Source: Ectocarpus siliculosus (taxonomy: Eukaryota; Sar; Phaeophyceae; Ectocarpales; Ectocarpaceae). Taken from it: DNA of 64,000 bases. Below the pieces are notes generated by a model. It had not been told where the DNA came from, made no database searches, and saw only the letters and a program-made list of their open reading frames with translations. The DNA is taken from assembly GCA_000310025.1 (NCBI GenBank), contig FN648530.1, positions 99,309 through 163,308 on the forward strand, in the 5' to 3' direction. A program made the translations under genes and the position numbers. The number at the start of each line of letters is the position of its first letter. The first letter of the stretch is position 1. Of the stretch, positions 25,301 through 36,365 are shown piece after piece.

Positions 25301-25737
25301 TCGCACAAGCTGTGTATCTCGATGTCCTTGACGAGGATCATCTCATGGTGGTCCTCTTCGAACACGGCCTCGTTCACGATGTCGGACAGGCTCTGGCTGT
25401 ACCCCCGGGTGCACGCCAGCAAGGCCTTGGCCATCCTCGAGGGAGTCTTGACCAAGCCCTCCCTTGATACGTCCTCCCCAAGGCATTCCAGCAGAGTGGA
25501 GCAGGCCTTCTGCATCTTGTCCAGTCGACCCTCGTCGTCGTCCGCCAGCGCACGTCGCATCTCTTCCGCGCGAACGTCGGGCGCGCTGCGCCTGCGCTTC
25601 AACCCAGGCCCTGCTTCCGCTGCGCCGTTAACCGCGCCCTTGCCTTTTGATGGGGAAGCCGCGGGGCCAGCAGCGCCGTTTCTGGGCGGCGCTGCTGCTG
25701 CTGCGGTTGATGTAGCGGCGTTATTTGCGGGCAACAT
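22329..25737 (-). CDS. folE: GTP cyclohydrolase I
   Basis: It converts GTP to 7,8-dihydroneopterin triphosphate, the first step of folate and tetrahydrobiopterin synthesis. Exons in coding order are 25737-25243, 23419-23277 and 22461-22329, joining in frame to 256 aa. The first ~60 residues are Ala/Pro-rich and probably disordered; the catalytic core follows. Visible motifs are the zinc-binding Cys and His in [10 protein letters not shown], then [53 protein letters not shown] and the third zinc ligand in [10 protein letters not shown]. The C-terminal part [11 protein letters not shown] is standard. The start ATG at 25737 is the first Met of the long open frame. The first intron needs a GC donor (AAAG|GCAAGT), which restores exactly the conserved RSK-IIGLSK join. 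A SINE and another repeat sit inside that intron. The symbol is that of the bacterial orthologue (GCH1 in animals). Confidence 0.97.
24137..24440 (+). mobile_element. tRNA-derived SINE, full-length copy B
   Basis: It starts GGTCGCCCCGGTAGTTCAAT (A box region), has the B box GGTTCGAATCCCGG, a ~170-bp body with TGTGTACACAGAGGGAAGAG, then GGGTTGGAGTAAACGGCAC and GCGCTGATTT, and ends in an A-rich tail at 24431-24440. The minus-strand copy at 60539-60853 shares head, body and tail in order. It lies in intron 1 of the GTP cyclohydrolase gene, antisense to it. Confidence 0.85.
24487..24662 (+). repeat. Dispersed repeat R1 (copy 1)
   Basis: After a GTGTGTGTG tract, the segment with AACCGGCTGACCAATGAAAA, GACGTC, ACACTTCTAAAT, GACCCCGTGAGGGGGCGGC and CTATTCTCCGGATCAAA matches 54945-55090 and, for its first half, the reverse strand near 30020-30090. 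It is intronic in the GTP cyclohydrolase gene. Confidence 0.8.
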
Positions 25738-25969
25738 GTGTACGTATATCTTGTCCTGGGCGACGAGTTGGCGACCACAGGAGGCGAGAGGGGTGGGGAA
25801 TGTCGGCTGCTGGGCAAGGACTGCGTTGCAATTTTACGGCTGAGTGCGTAAATGCGGGATTCTCGAGCTCACGGCGGTCATGATTGGTCTGTCGGCGACA
25901 CCTCTTCCGGCCGCCTTCGGCTCGAGCTCGCGCGAAATCACGCCGCATTTTTTTTTTCTAAATAAATCT

Positions 25970-26160
25970 GACACAACGAATCCATCTCTATCATAGAAAA
26001 GAGTCTGAGACAGATTAGCAATAAATTCATAGCGTCAGAAAGTACCTGTATGTCTACGGTTTCCCAGACAGCATATAGGGACATCTCCCCTGCGGGTAAC
26101 AGGCTCAACAAGACAGTTTGGTGTTTGGTAGCTGTCTTGTCTTGAAATCACGCCGCATTT
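25970..26160 (+). repeat. Dispersed repeat R2 (copy 1)
   Basis: It shares in order GACACAACGAATCCATCTC, GAAAAGAGTC, ACCTGTATGTCT, TCCCAGACAGCATATAGGGA and CATCTCCCCTGCGGGTA with 36185-36365. Partial matches lie at 59690-59795, 57215-57240 and 45525-45575. Confidence 0.8.
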
Positions 26161-28310
26161 CTTTTTTCTTTCTGTACGAAGTGGGGCGGGGGGCAAGGGG
26201 GTCCGTAGAAATCCCAAATGTTGGTGTTAATTTTCGGGGCCCTCTGTCCCTCTCTGCTCTGTCTACTATTAATGCATAGAACCATAGTCGTAGTGTTGGG
26301 CTGGTTCTCTGTTCATGTGCCAGCCTGCAGTTGTTTGCTGGGCGCCAGACTACTGTGTACACCTCTCTCGGTATAGGTGGTATGCCATGTTTGACGCATT
26401 TTATTAGCCGGGGGGTGGCGCGAGTGTTGCGTGCTGAGCGCCGCTGGCGTGAAGGGGCTCGAATGCACCACCACCAAAAGGGTTCCGATGGACCCAATGG
26501 ACCCCAAAACGGCCACCAAAAGATCGCCGTGAGATATATAATGAGACACACCAGTTGTTATTTCTGGAGAAAAAAAAACGATTTTGTTTTGTACCTTTCC
26601 CCTAAGCGGTCAACCGCGCTATTTAGGTCTCAGACAGACCACCAGGCAGGCTATCCTCTACATTGTACCGCCCCCGCGTGTCCTACCATTGGTACACTAC
26701 AACACACCGACCCTTGTTATGAGAGGCGAAGCATTTCCGAGTCCAGCAGCAACGAACTGCAATGGACGCTGCACATATCGCCCCTACTTTCATGACAAGA
26801 CCAGAATATATCAATACATCAACCGATCTCGAAGTGATCATCATGTGAATCTGACCTGGCCCCGTCCGTTGGAATGTGTCCCTTAATAAGCATAGTTGAC
26901 CAATTAAAAAAAAAATCACGACGCACCCAAACATCCCCCCCTTCATCTGCACCTGCCCCTGTTGAGAGGGGGAAAGTTTGCACTACGGTGAGGAGGGCGT
27001 AGGTTACGTGCGTACATAGACAGACGCAAAACATTGACGAGGCGGGAAACAATGTGTCACACACGTCTAACACTTTAAATACACGCGCTGTTGCTTCCGC
27101 AATAGCAGCGGCGGCGGCGGCGGCGGCGGCGGCGACAAAACGAACGCTAGTTTTATGTTCTCGAAAATGCTGGAATGAAACAACCGATACTACTCTTGGG
27201 CACGCACCCAAGAAGCCCCGTCCAAGCGGCATGACACTACGCCTAAATTGATCACCGCGAAACCAGTGTATCGACACACACAGAACAGGCATCAGCATCG
27301 TACACAAAACAAGAAAGACATGCAGGGCGCCCACCAATACAACCTAGAACCATCCATGATTCATACGAGCGCCAGCCACCACATAAAGAAAAAAAAACGC
27401 CACCTGATACATACAATCACCAAAAACCGTTACATCGGCAGGCATGGTGGCGCTAGGCAATGCACAAAACCCAGAGAGGGAAGGGCAAGGCACGAATTCG
27501 AACAAAATGCATCAACAACATGCGTTGGGCGGGGTAGTCTTGTCACAAAAGCCGGCTATCAAATTCAAACTTGTTATGCTGGCACTCAGTCACAATTATA
27601 TCGGACAGACAACAGCACACGTTTCACACAGCCATCAAAACACCGCCCGCCGAAGCCCAGGCCCGCAAAAGACTCTTCACCCAGAATCGCTGGAGGGAGG
27701 GTGCGTGCCTGCCAATACCAAAAAACGACCACAGCAAACACGGCCCCACGCCCACAGCCTCCGCAGCAAGGTTAAGGGTACGCCCGACAAACAGACACAC
27801 ATGTCACACAGACACGACGGGAACCATCGAGATTCGATCGCGCGTGATACTGATGATGGAGCCCCAACTACTCGTCCCGCTGAACCAACCCTACCCAATA
27901 CTGGCCCCTCTGCAGCATCTCCACAACTGATTGTCCTCTCGTCTTCTCCCGACTGGTCCGATCTCTACGCACCCTTTCAAAATAAAAATAACCATCTTTT
28001 CTAGATTCCACTTTGGTGAGTCACTCCTTCACTCACTGCGCCTTGAACGGTTTCGGAGAAAAATAACCAAAATCGCAAGCCCGGCTGCAAAAACGATCTC
28101 AAGCCCGACCGTCCCGCGAGCGCCGCATTCCAGCGCGCCATACATCAAGCCATCCACCGGTGGATCTGCAGCATTTATTTTCCCAGACTGCTGTAGTCCC
28201 ACCCCCGCTTGTTTGCGAATTGCACCGCGTGGACCGTTGATGTCATGTAGCGAACCTAGCCCTTGCCAGCAGACTTGTTGCCGTAAGCTCAGCCAAAGCC
28301 ATTCTCAGCC

Positions 28311-28458
28311 CCGTGCTCAGAACCGTTGTCAACATTGTTTCTCGGCACCGGTTGAAGCACCACTCTCAGCACCGTTCCAAGCACCGTGCTCAGAACCGTT
28401 CTGAACAGTGTTTCTCGGCACCGGTTGAAGCACCACTCTCAGCACCGTCCCAAGCACC
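28311..28458. repeat. 73-bp tandem repeat, two units
   Basis: The unit beginning GTGCTCAGAACCGTT and containing TTTCTCGGCACCGGTTGAAG occurs at 28313-28385 and 28386-28458 with few differences. A GCACCGGTT-type motif continues on both sides. Confidence 0.85.
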
Positions 28459-28518
28459 GGTTCTTCAGCGTAGTACCGTGCTCAGCCATACGTTGACAGG
28501 ACGCCAACGGTGGCGGCG

Positions 28519-31500
28519 TCATGCCAGGTTGTCTCCCACGGGTGCGGGTGCATCATCCGCGATCTTTTCCTCCCCCTCGCCGTCCTCTTCTTCGAAGCAG
28601 CGCGCCCTGCAGTTGGGACAGCTCGCATTCACGGCCAACCAGCTGTCCACGCACTGACAAATTTACACACGGAGTTGGTGAGTTAAGGATGGAGGGTATT
28701 AGAACAAAGTATGCTAAGACTACGTGGACCCATGGGTCCCGGTGAAGATTTCGGACAAAACGTATGCATAAGCTACCCCGCAGTGGAACAAGAATCGTCG
28801 CGAAGGAAAAGACGAAGCACGGAAAGCGTGCTCGAAGTCGACGATTCATGCCGGAAAAGCACTGGGGGATTTGCAAGTCGGGAAACCGAATACAAAAATC
28901 TGTAGAGTATGTCATCATACGGGGAAAAACACAGCAGTCCTTTCTTGATCCTGAGGAGCAAACAAAGGAAACACATTGGACCGCACCTTGTACATCCAAC
29001 GGGACATGTATTGGTTACAGAAGGAAAACATGAAAGGTCACCCGGCAGACGATCTAGAGGAATGTATCTAACGCTACACGAGAATGCCTCAGACGCCACG
29101 TGCCTCGGACACACAAGGCTTAAGGCTTCACCTAAACTAGGAGGCATTCCGAAGACAAAATAAATGTCCCGCAACCCACAAGAGAAATTTCAAACGACCC
29201 AATAGAATGCCTCGCTACGCAGGCACAAAGAAGACCAATTTTCCATCTTCAAAACTTGACTCCAGTACACCGTGCACTGCTGCCGTCTAACCGTGCCGCC
29301 GACTGCCAGAACAGATCATAAAGGTCTGTAGCTCGCTAAAGTCCTTGGGAGGCAATAATGGGGGGCAGCTTACCGTTTTGTGGAAGGCATGCCGGCAGGG
29401 AAGCTTTCTGAGCTCGTCCTCTGCTTCATACTCCACAAGACAAATGGCGCACGCGTCGTCTTCCATGTCTTGCACCTCACGATACTTGACTGCTCCAGGG
29501 GTGGGTCGGGGGCGAAACACGAAAGAACAAAACAAAGACAAGAAAGAAAACAATTGAGCAGGGCAGGGCAGGGCACATCACATCGGCACCTGCAAGGGTC
29601 GAGAACGAGTATGAAGGGCTAGAAGGTAGATTTCGATTGTGGGTGTGGAGGCTCAGAATGATGACACGATAGGATAGGATGAGAGGACAACTTGACCGTG
29701 CTGGAAGCGGCTACGGAAGGGTGTCGCCGCGTACCTGTGGGGGCTCAACTTAACAGCATTGAGAGAGACAGACAGATAAGACAGACAGACAGACAGACAC
29801 AGACGGAAGAACCTGCGACTATATCGACACGTGCAGACGAAACGCCGGGAATGTCCCCACCAAAGCTCTTATCCGCCACAGAATGGTGCAGGTTAGGTTC
29901 TGGTGGCGTGTGTACCTCAAGACTTGCCGACACATCAACCAACATTCAACGGCCTGTCGTCAAACAAAAAAAAACACAAACACACACGAGGGGTCCCAGA
30001 TCATGGCTTGAGAAGCAATTCTCTGTTTTCAACCGCACTGACACTGACGTGTTTTCATTGGTCAGCCGGTTAGGGCAGTCGATTAAAGTAACAAATACAC
30101 ACGCACACACATACACACACATACAAACACGGCGCACACACCAACGGGTAGCTTCTCGATTTCATCCTGCCTAGCCCCTTTCCGTCTCTGCGGTCCTTGC
30201 AGCATGCCCATCAACCGGATCACGCACGGCAGGCAGAAGCACAGCACCGGCACCAGCAGCATCAGCAGGATGCAGGGCAGGCAGATGTGTATGTACGTTA
30301 TGATGATGTACACCAGGCACAGCTGCGGTTGCCATCGTCGTTATCGTTGTCGTTGTCGTTGTCGTTGTCGTGGTCGGCAAAGGCCAAACAAAGAAGCGGC
30401 GGGATCAAGGGAGAGGCGTGGGGCGGAGTCGTGATGGGCATCAGCGTTGAGAGAAAGCACAACATCGCAGAGAAGCCTCGTACTTGTTGGATGTATTCAT
30501 ATTCTCCTTCATTTCGCGGGTGTCGTCGACAATTTATCGAACAACTTTTTTTCTTGCTTGAAACAAGGTAAAATAATACCTCTACGACGGAAGCCCGTAC
30601 CCGGTTGGAATGGAATACGGAATTGGGGTAACGCCACCAACAACACGAGATCGATCTGGCCAAAACAGCGGCGCCGCAACAGCGGCACAAAAACTAACTG
30701 CAAGCACGAATCGTCTACTCTGAACACAACGACATGACGGCTTAATGTGCCGTAAACGACAAAAGACATCCGCACCCCCCACCATATTTCAGACCCCGTC
30801 ATAAACAAGTAAAACTGTCACCATCGGGAGGTGTTCTCTTGCGTCGTAGACGGTACGGTACACGGTACGTTACACGGTACGTTGCACGCTTCGATACCGC
30901 CGGAAAAAAAAATGGTGGACTAGACGAAGACAGACGGAACATACCACAAATATGTCCCCCTATGAAGCTACATATCTAGAAGATCAGCAAGTAAGTCACC
31001 TGGTAGATCGGCGAGTCCCTCGGGTTGTCACACCTTGGCGCGCACCACCGCCGCCGCCGCCGCCGCCGCCACCATCGCCATCGCCATCGCCGCGGGAAAC
31101 CATGAGACATGGACAAACGCAGAGGGAGGGAGGACGTGAGCAACATCCAAGAGGTTCCAGCATCCGCCTTGAGAAGCCCAGAAAAACGCCAACAAAAAAA
31201 AGAGAGAGCCCCCATGACATCGGTGGTGCTGAATCGAGTACTTTGTTGGTGAATACAGCAGTAGGAGGCCCACGATTGCTGGATAATCAATCGCCCATGC
31301 ACACGAGCGATTTCAGTGATGTACGCCCTACTTCACCCATGACACTCATGACCCAACTAAACCACCACGATCAAAACTAAACCTGCTTATGGGCATGCAT
31401 ACGTCACATTGCACAAACCGGCATAAAGGCGCAAATTAGGTTATCAACGCATGTCGGGAAAACCAATACAAATCAGCGAAGAGTAGGCATGGAGAGAACA

Positions 31501-32678
31501 ATGCTGCGAGCGAATCTGTGGCGTGCAGCGGCATCATGTGCGACGGAACACAGGATACCCCTGGCTTCCGCACCAATCGTCACCGGAAGCCCTACCCATC
31601 TTGTTCGACCCATCTTGTTCGACCCATCTTGTTCGTGCCTACTTTGCGCTAATTTGTTTTGGTTTTGCATCCGGGTCGATATATACTGGGACACCTGCAA
31701 AGCCGCGTGCCTCATCGGCGTCATAAACTGATACTGCCTACACCAAAGTCAAACATGGGGTATGGCGTACAGCAATGCTCACCGAATGGGATCTGATGAA
31801 CTATTTGAAACACCAGCTTCAGAGGAAGTAATCTATACATCGTTCTATCCCCGTTGCATCGAGGCCATTGCATGGGAGAGACACACGTGTGTTGACGGTA
31901 TGGACTACTCACCCTTGATTTTGCAGCAACCACATGTGTCCGATTACGAACCACACGAGCCCGACAATGTCCAGAGAATTCCGCATGTTGCTAGACAGGT
32001 GGTCGATCGCCTGGTTCCGGTCTTCTTCTCTCTGACCCTCCACCCTCCATCTCACCTTCGTATCGAGGGAGCCACAACACAAAACAGGAGGAGCAGCAGG
32101 GAAACTGCAAGTTGATGTATTGTTACAGTATGTATAGTCACTCTTGCAAGCCTTCAACAAAAAAGGAAAAAATAGGTGTACGCTATTTTTTCATTTGTTA
32201 TTTTTCATGTGATAGCCCGGGAGCACTCTCAAGACCGATATACAGCTCAAGACACTTTACGATGCGATTCCACTCAGCGGTACTGAATAATGGTACGCAG
32301 AGCCTTGAAACATGATCTGCGGATCTCGGATGCCTGAACCAACACGCCTATTTCGTCAATGTAGCGATCTATCTTGCACGCACTACACAAGCCACCGATG
32401 CTGGCACTTCTGCTCTACTATCTGGCATGCACTGCTGGGCACTACTGAGACAGACTCACCATCACCACTGGGGTAATGAGCATCATCCTCACGACCGACA
32501 ACAGCGCCCACCACTTCCACTTCCGTCTGTGTTCCACGTCGCAGACGTCCGTGTCTTGCCAGTGCAGGGTTAGGATAACCACGCCAGCCGCAATCAGCGG
32601 GAGGTTCACGAGGGTGAGCAGGAGGAGGCCAAGCCTGCTAGCGTTCATACCACGCACGCCATCGTCGGCTATGTGCAT
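28519..32678 (-). CDS. Membrane-anchored RING-H2 E3 ubiquitin ligase
   Basis: It probably transfers ubiquitin from an E2 to substrates at an internal membrane. Exons in coding order: 32678-32460, 31733-31695, 30322-30142, 29489-29374 and 28653-28519, giving 229 aa in frame. The N-terminus has two hydrophobic segments (GLLLLTLVNLPLIAAGVVIL and WALLSVVRMMLITPVVM). The third exon adds a long hydrophobic stretch ending CFCLPCVIRLM, followed by the juxtamembrane GARQDEIEKLPV typical of plant-type membrane RING proteins. The RING-H2 is complete: CAICLVEY ... LPCRHAFHKTCVDSWL ... CPNC, with spacing C-x2-C-x14-C-x-H-x2-H-x2-C-x10-C-x2-C. The 39-nt exon at 31695-31733 is inferred from phase-0 splice sites and is less certain. 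An acceptor-like TTCAG lies directly before the first Met, so an upstream exon may exist. A Met at 32648 is an alternative start. Confidence 0.88.
30000..30092 (-). repeat. Dispersed repeat R1 (copy 2, partial)
   Basis: The minus strand reads CCTAACCGGCTGACCAATGA, then CACGTCAGTGTCAGTGCGGTT, matching the R1 copies at 24520 and 54960. It lies in the RING gene intron beside ACACAC simple sequence. Confidence 0.7.
31594..31636. repeat. 14-bp tandem repeat x3
   Basis: CCCATCTTGTTCGA is repeated three times in an intron of the RING gene. Confidence 0.9.
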
Positions 32679-33559
32679 CCTGAAGGGCGGTTGGTTTGGA
32701 AAGGGCGGGAAAAAAACGAGTCGGTTAAGGGGGAGATAGAGACGAGGGGAATACTGCAAAATAGTAGTTCGAGCCCATCTGAAGGTTCAGTTATGGGCGC
32801 CCCGCATCACAGCAGCGGGGCGTTTCGGGCAAGTCTGAGCTCAAGACCATTGCGGCTCGCCCGCACGCGGACCCCAATCGGCTGACTCTTGTTCTTCGCG
32901 TTGCCGACGGGTACAACTCTCTCTCTCTCTCTCTCTCTTCGTCACGAATGACCTCCATCCGCTGTCTGTCGCGGGCTCGAGACCCCAAGCGGGAGCCGGG
33001 ATATTTCACAGCGCCGTGAAGCGCGCTGCAACCGCCCGCTTGCACCTGCATCGACTCCTGTACTGCTGCCACTGGTTCATAACGCTGATTGGACGGGAAA
33101 CTGCCGGGTTCCGACCCGGAACGTACACCTATTCGATGTACTTTTATTCTGTCGGTGATACTTTGGGAATAGCGCTGTGTCCACGCATCACCACACCGCT
33201 GCTGCGTTGGGTGTCGTCCTCCCACACCCATCCTACACGCACAGCGACTTCTGATACATAGACTACACTTAAGTCATGGTGTAGTGGTGGGGCCCGTTAT
33301 ATCACCACCGGGAAAATGCAGGCCAACACCTGCTCATAAAAAACTTGATAATCTGGTTGTTGCCCTACTTCATTTACGTACAGTATGCAATATATTTACA
33401 AAGTAGTGCCCTCCAATTGGCATACTCCACAGTATTCGTAACTCTGAGCCAGCAGACTGTGCGCGGAAACGGGACAGCATTGTTAGAGCCGGACAGAAGA
33501 TCGAACCAACCACCGAGCAGGGGGGGGGGGGGCATACTCTTGTGTTTTGCATGCCTTAG

Positions 33560-34760
33560 CGGTTAGACCATTGACCACGCGTCCTCGAGAGGACGGACCA
33601 TTGTTCCCACAGGACCGATCACCGATGGCCAATCGCTCCTTCCTACTTTGCCAAAGGTGGCTCAAAATTGTCTTGCCTAGTCTGTCTATCCTAACGATAT
33701 CCCTTCCCGCCTTTTCAAACCCCTTCCTACTCCCCAGTACAGCTACCGTCCTCTCCTCTCTATTCCATGCCTCAAACCTCTCCCTGTACGTCCCTTGTAT
33801 TTTTCCCAGCTCAGTCATGGACCAAAGGATGCAGGGACAAAGCTTAAGGTCAAATTCAGGACCGGGGACATAGGCCTTCGAGAACGTCGACGAAGACATA
33901 GGATGGTAGACGACGAAGACGACAAGTTCAAATGTGATTGCGGCTTCGAATGCGAAGACCGTGTTCATGTAGTCGCGGAATGCCAGTTGTACGAAGAGGA
34001 GAGGTTTCAACATTCCGTACGCTTCTAGACCCTCCATATCCTTGGTTTCTTTCCTTAGATTATGTTCTATTCCTCTCGGCACAAGCAACAGATACCTTCT
34101 CTTTGCATTCCTGTAGACCATCCGTTTCTAGCGTTTCATCTTCGTCGATTTCGAACCCCTTCCATACGTCCTCTACAACCTTGACCCATTCCGTGGGTTG
34201 TCTACCCCTCTTTTTGTTTGCCCACTTCGCCTCCCATACTATTCTCGGCAACCTCTCCTCTCCCATCCCGCACATGCGATGCTGCCATGTCAGCTTCCTT
34301 GCGTCTCTTCCCGACCGTAGGGATTGGATCCCCAATTCTGCCCTTGCGGCTGCATTACTTGTGCGCTTGGAGCATCCTAGGATGATTTTCGCTGCTTTCA
34401 TCTGCGCCGCCTCGAATTCTTTCACTACCTTCTTATTTCCTTCCCATTCTTCTCCGGCGTACTCTAGCGGCGGTACGATGACGCTCTTCAAAACCGCCAA
34501 TTTGATGCGTGTATCGAGGTGCCGGTTTGCGAGTATTGGGTGCAGCTTCTCTGCTCGTGCTTTGCCCTTTCCCGCTACCTTGGACATGTGTGCATTCCAC
34601 GAGCAGTCGTTTGCGATCTCTACTCCGAGGTATGTGTACTGGTCCACTACAGCAATCTCGCCGATCCCCCACTTCCATCTAAGTTCTACTGGTTTCTCCC
34701 TGACCTCGTTGCACACCATGACGGCACTCTTCTTAACGTTGGCAGACAATCTGGGGGGGG
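33560..34760 (-). mobile_element. LINE 3' fragment with internal inversion, broken
   Basis: The minus frame 34785-34060 encodes the post-RT part of a non-LTR retrotransposon and is nearly the same protein as the window-end LINE (shared EIAVVDQYTYLGVE, LHPILANRHLDTR, AAQMKAAKIILG). It starts abruptly at a poly-G run near 34752-34767, so it is 5'-truncated. Towards lower coordinates, ~33835-34028 is coding in the plus direction (RTGDIGLRERRRRHR ... CDCGFECEDRVHVVAECQLY), and then ~33835-33600 is again coding on minus (TELGKIQGTYRERFEAWN). The zinc-finger segment is therefore flipped relative to both neighbours. It is a dead copy. Confidence 0.8.
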
Positions 34761-35917
34761 GGGGGGGGAAGAAGCGTCGAAACATTCAGCTGGATATATT
34801 CGGATAGAGGACACCACTGCAGCTGAGGAGAACAGGACAGAGATGGCAGAACGTGTGGAGAGATACGTGCCTGGCTGAATGTTGATGAAGTTGGCAGGAA
34901 CACCAGCCATACTTCTCTCTCTAACACCAACGCTAACCCTCGCCTCTTTCATTGTCCCATTGGTCCAGAGAAGACAAGATGGTGTCAGTCAGTCAGTTCA
35001 TTGTGCGTGCCTGCATCTGTTTCTGTTGTTCCGGTGGAGTGACATCAGAACCACCTACACGCATCTAGTTTGGTGTACGTGTGGGGAAGAAGGGCTTGAC
35101 AGCTGTATCGTCGGCGGCGAATCGAACACATCCCGGCCTGGTTAGAGGTTACAGGGATAACTTCAGTCGCGACTCTAATTTGTGTGCATTTTTTTGCCTT
35201 TATTTAATTGGTGATGTTTGATTCTCAATTTTGTTTTGCTCGGCATCGCGTGCCGAGCGGGAGCGATGGGGTCTCCTTGTTTGTCTTGATCGCCCTGTGT
35301 CCTACTTTTCTATTTTTCTGTTTTTCTGCTATTGTTTCTTTTTTTATTCGGGTCCGGTCGCACCCCGGTACGTATGCACGTCTTTCGTAATCTGCTGGTA
35401 TCACGTTCGTTTATAAGCTCTAGCTAACCCAAGAGCTCCGGGACGGGGTTACGCAGAATAAATTCTACTCTGCGGTGATTGAAGCACATTTTGTTTTTAG
35501 TGAGAGCGGTATAGTGCCACCAAATAATTCTGTACTTTGAAAGTGACGGTGTCCGGAATAGTGCCGGTCAAACCTCTGGGCCCATATCCTGCGCTAAGAA
35601 AATGCCGCGCCAATTTATTCGCCTGCGGCGAAACAAAAGGGCAGCGGATTTTTTTGAGGCGCGGAAAGCCGCGGCCCGGGGGCGCGCTTTTCCATGCTTC
35701 AAAAAAAAAAACGCGGGGCCGCGCCAGCGCGCCCTAAAAGAGAACCTTGCTGCGCTATTTATATCGGGAGCTATGCATATGCTGCTACAATGTACTACTG
35801 CTCCCAGGGGAAAAAAATGGCGGCTTCCACAGGTATGTACATGTACAGCAGCTGTTGGAGTGATGCGCGACGTTTTGCGAGCATCACTTATTATTACACA
35901 GCAGTCACACAAAAGCA

Positions 35918-35990
35918 CAAAAGACCAGGGGTTGGAGTATAGTGCTGTGAGCGCTGATTTGAAGTGAAGACAAAAAAAGAAAAGAAAAAG
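35918..35990 (+). mobile_element. 5'-truncated SINE tail (copy D)
   Basis: It carries only the 3' part of the SINE: GGGTTGGAGTA, GTGCTGTGAGCGCTGATTTG, AAGTGAAGAC and an A-rich tail, matching copies B and C. 5' truncation is the usual outcome of target-primed reverse transcription. Confidence 0.75.
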
Positions 35991-36184
35991 TCACACCAAG
36001 GAAACATGTCTTTGTACTCAGCACCCGCTGGCATCACTGATATAAATCATCAGTGTATAGACTTAAAAAGATTCGAAATAAGTCCAGTACCCAGCCGGTT
36101 TTCCTCCACTCACTGAAGATACTCCACCACATCCCGTTCGACTGTGGGTGTATCTCGAATGGGTAGTCTTTTTTTATCGTTCCT

Positions 36185-36365
36185 AATACAAAGACACAAC
36201 GAATCCATCTCCATCTATAGAAAAGAGTCAGATTAGCAACGTTTTAGAATCAGAAAAAGCTACCTGTATGTCTCCGATTTCCCAGACAGCATATAGGGAC
36301 ATCTCCCCTGCGGGTAGCAGGCTCAACAAAACAGTTTGATAGCTGTCTTGTGTGTCTCATATATG
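36185..36365 (+). repeat. Dispersed repeat R2 (copy 2)
   Basis: It matches 25970-26160 through ACACAACGAATCCATCTC, GAAAAGAGTC, CTACCTGTATGTCTCC, CAGACAGCATATAGGGACAT and GCAGGCTCAACA in the same order and orientation. Confidence 0.8.

Larger units (their letters stand above)
25738..28518. other. Intergenic region between two minus-strand genes
   Basis: It contains R2 repeat sequence (25970-26160), a GCG run (27108-27133) and tandem units at 28311-28458. Long open frames exist on both strands (for example 27248-27775 plus and 26819-27337 minus) but show low-complexity composition and no family motifs, so I call no gene. Confidence 0.45.

Noticed and set aside
26819-27337. 172-codon minus-strand open frame
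   Set aside because: It contains a GCG-run poly-Ala tract, lacks motifs and lies in the intergenic region downstream of the RING gene.
33520-33600. Second tRNA-like element after poly-G runs (also 51550-51640)
   Set aside because: The two sites share GCATGCC and GACCATTGACC, but no clear A/B box pair or common end; too weak to call.
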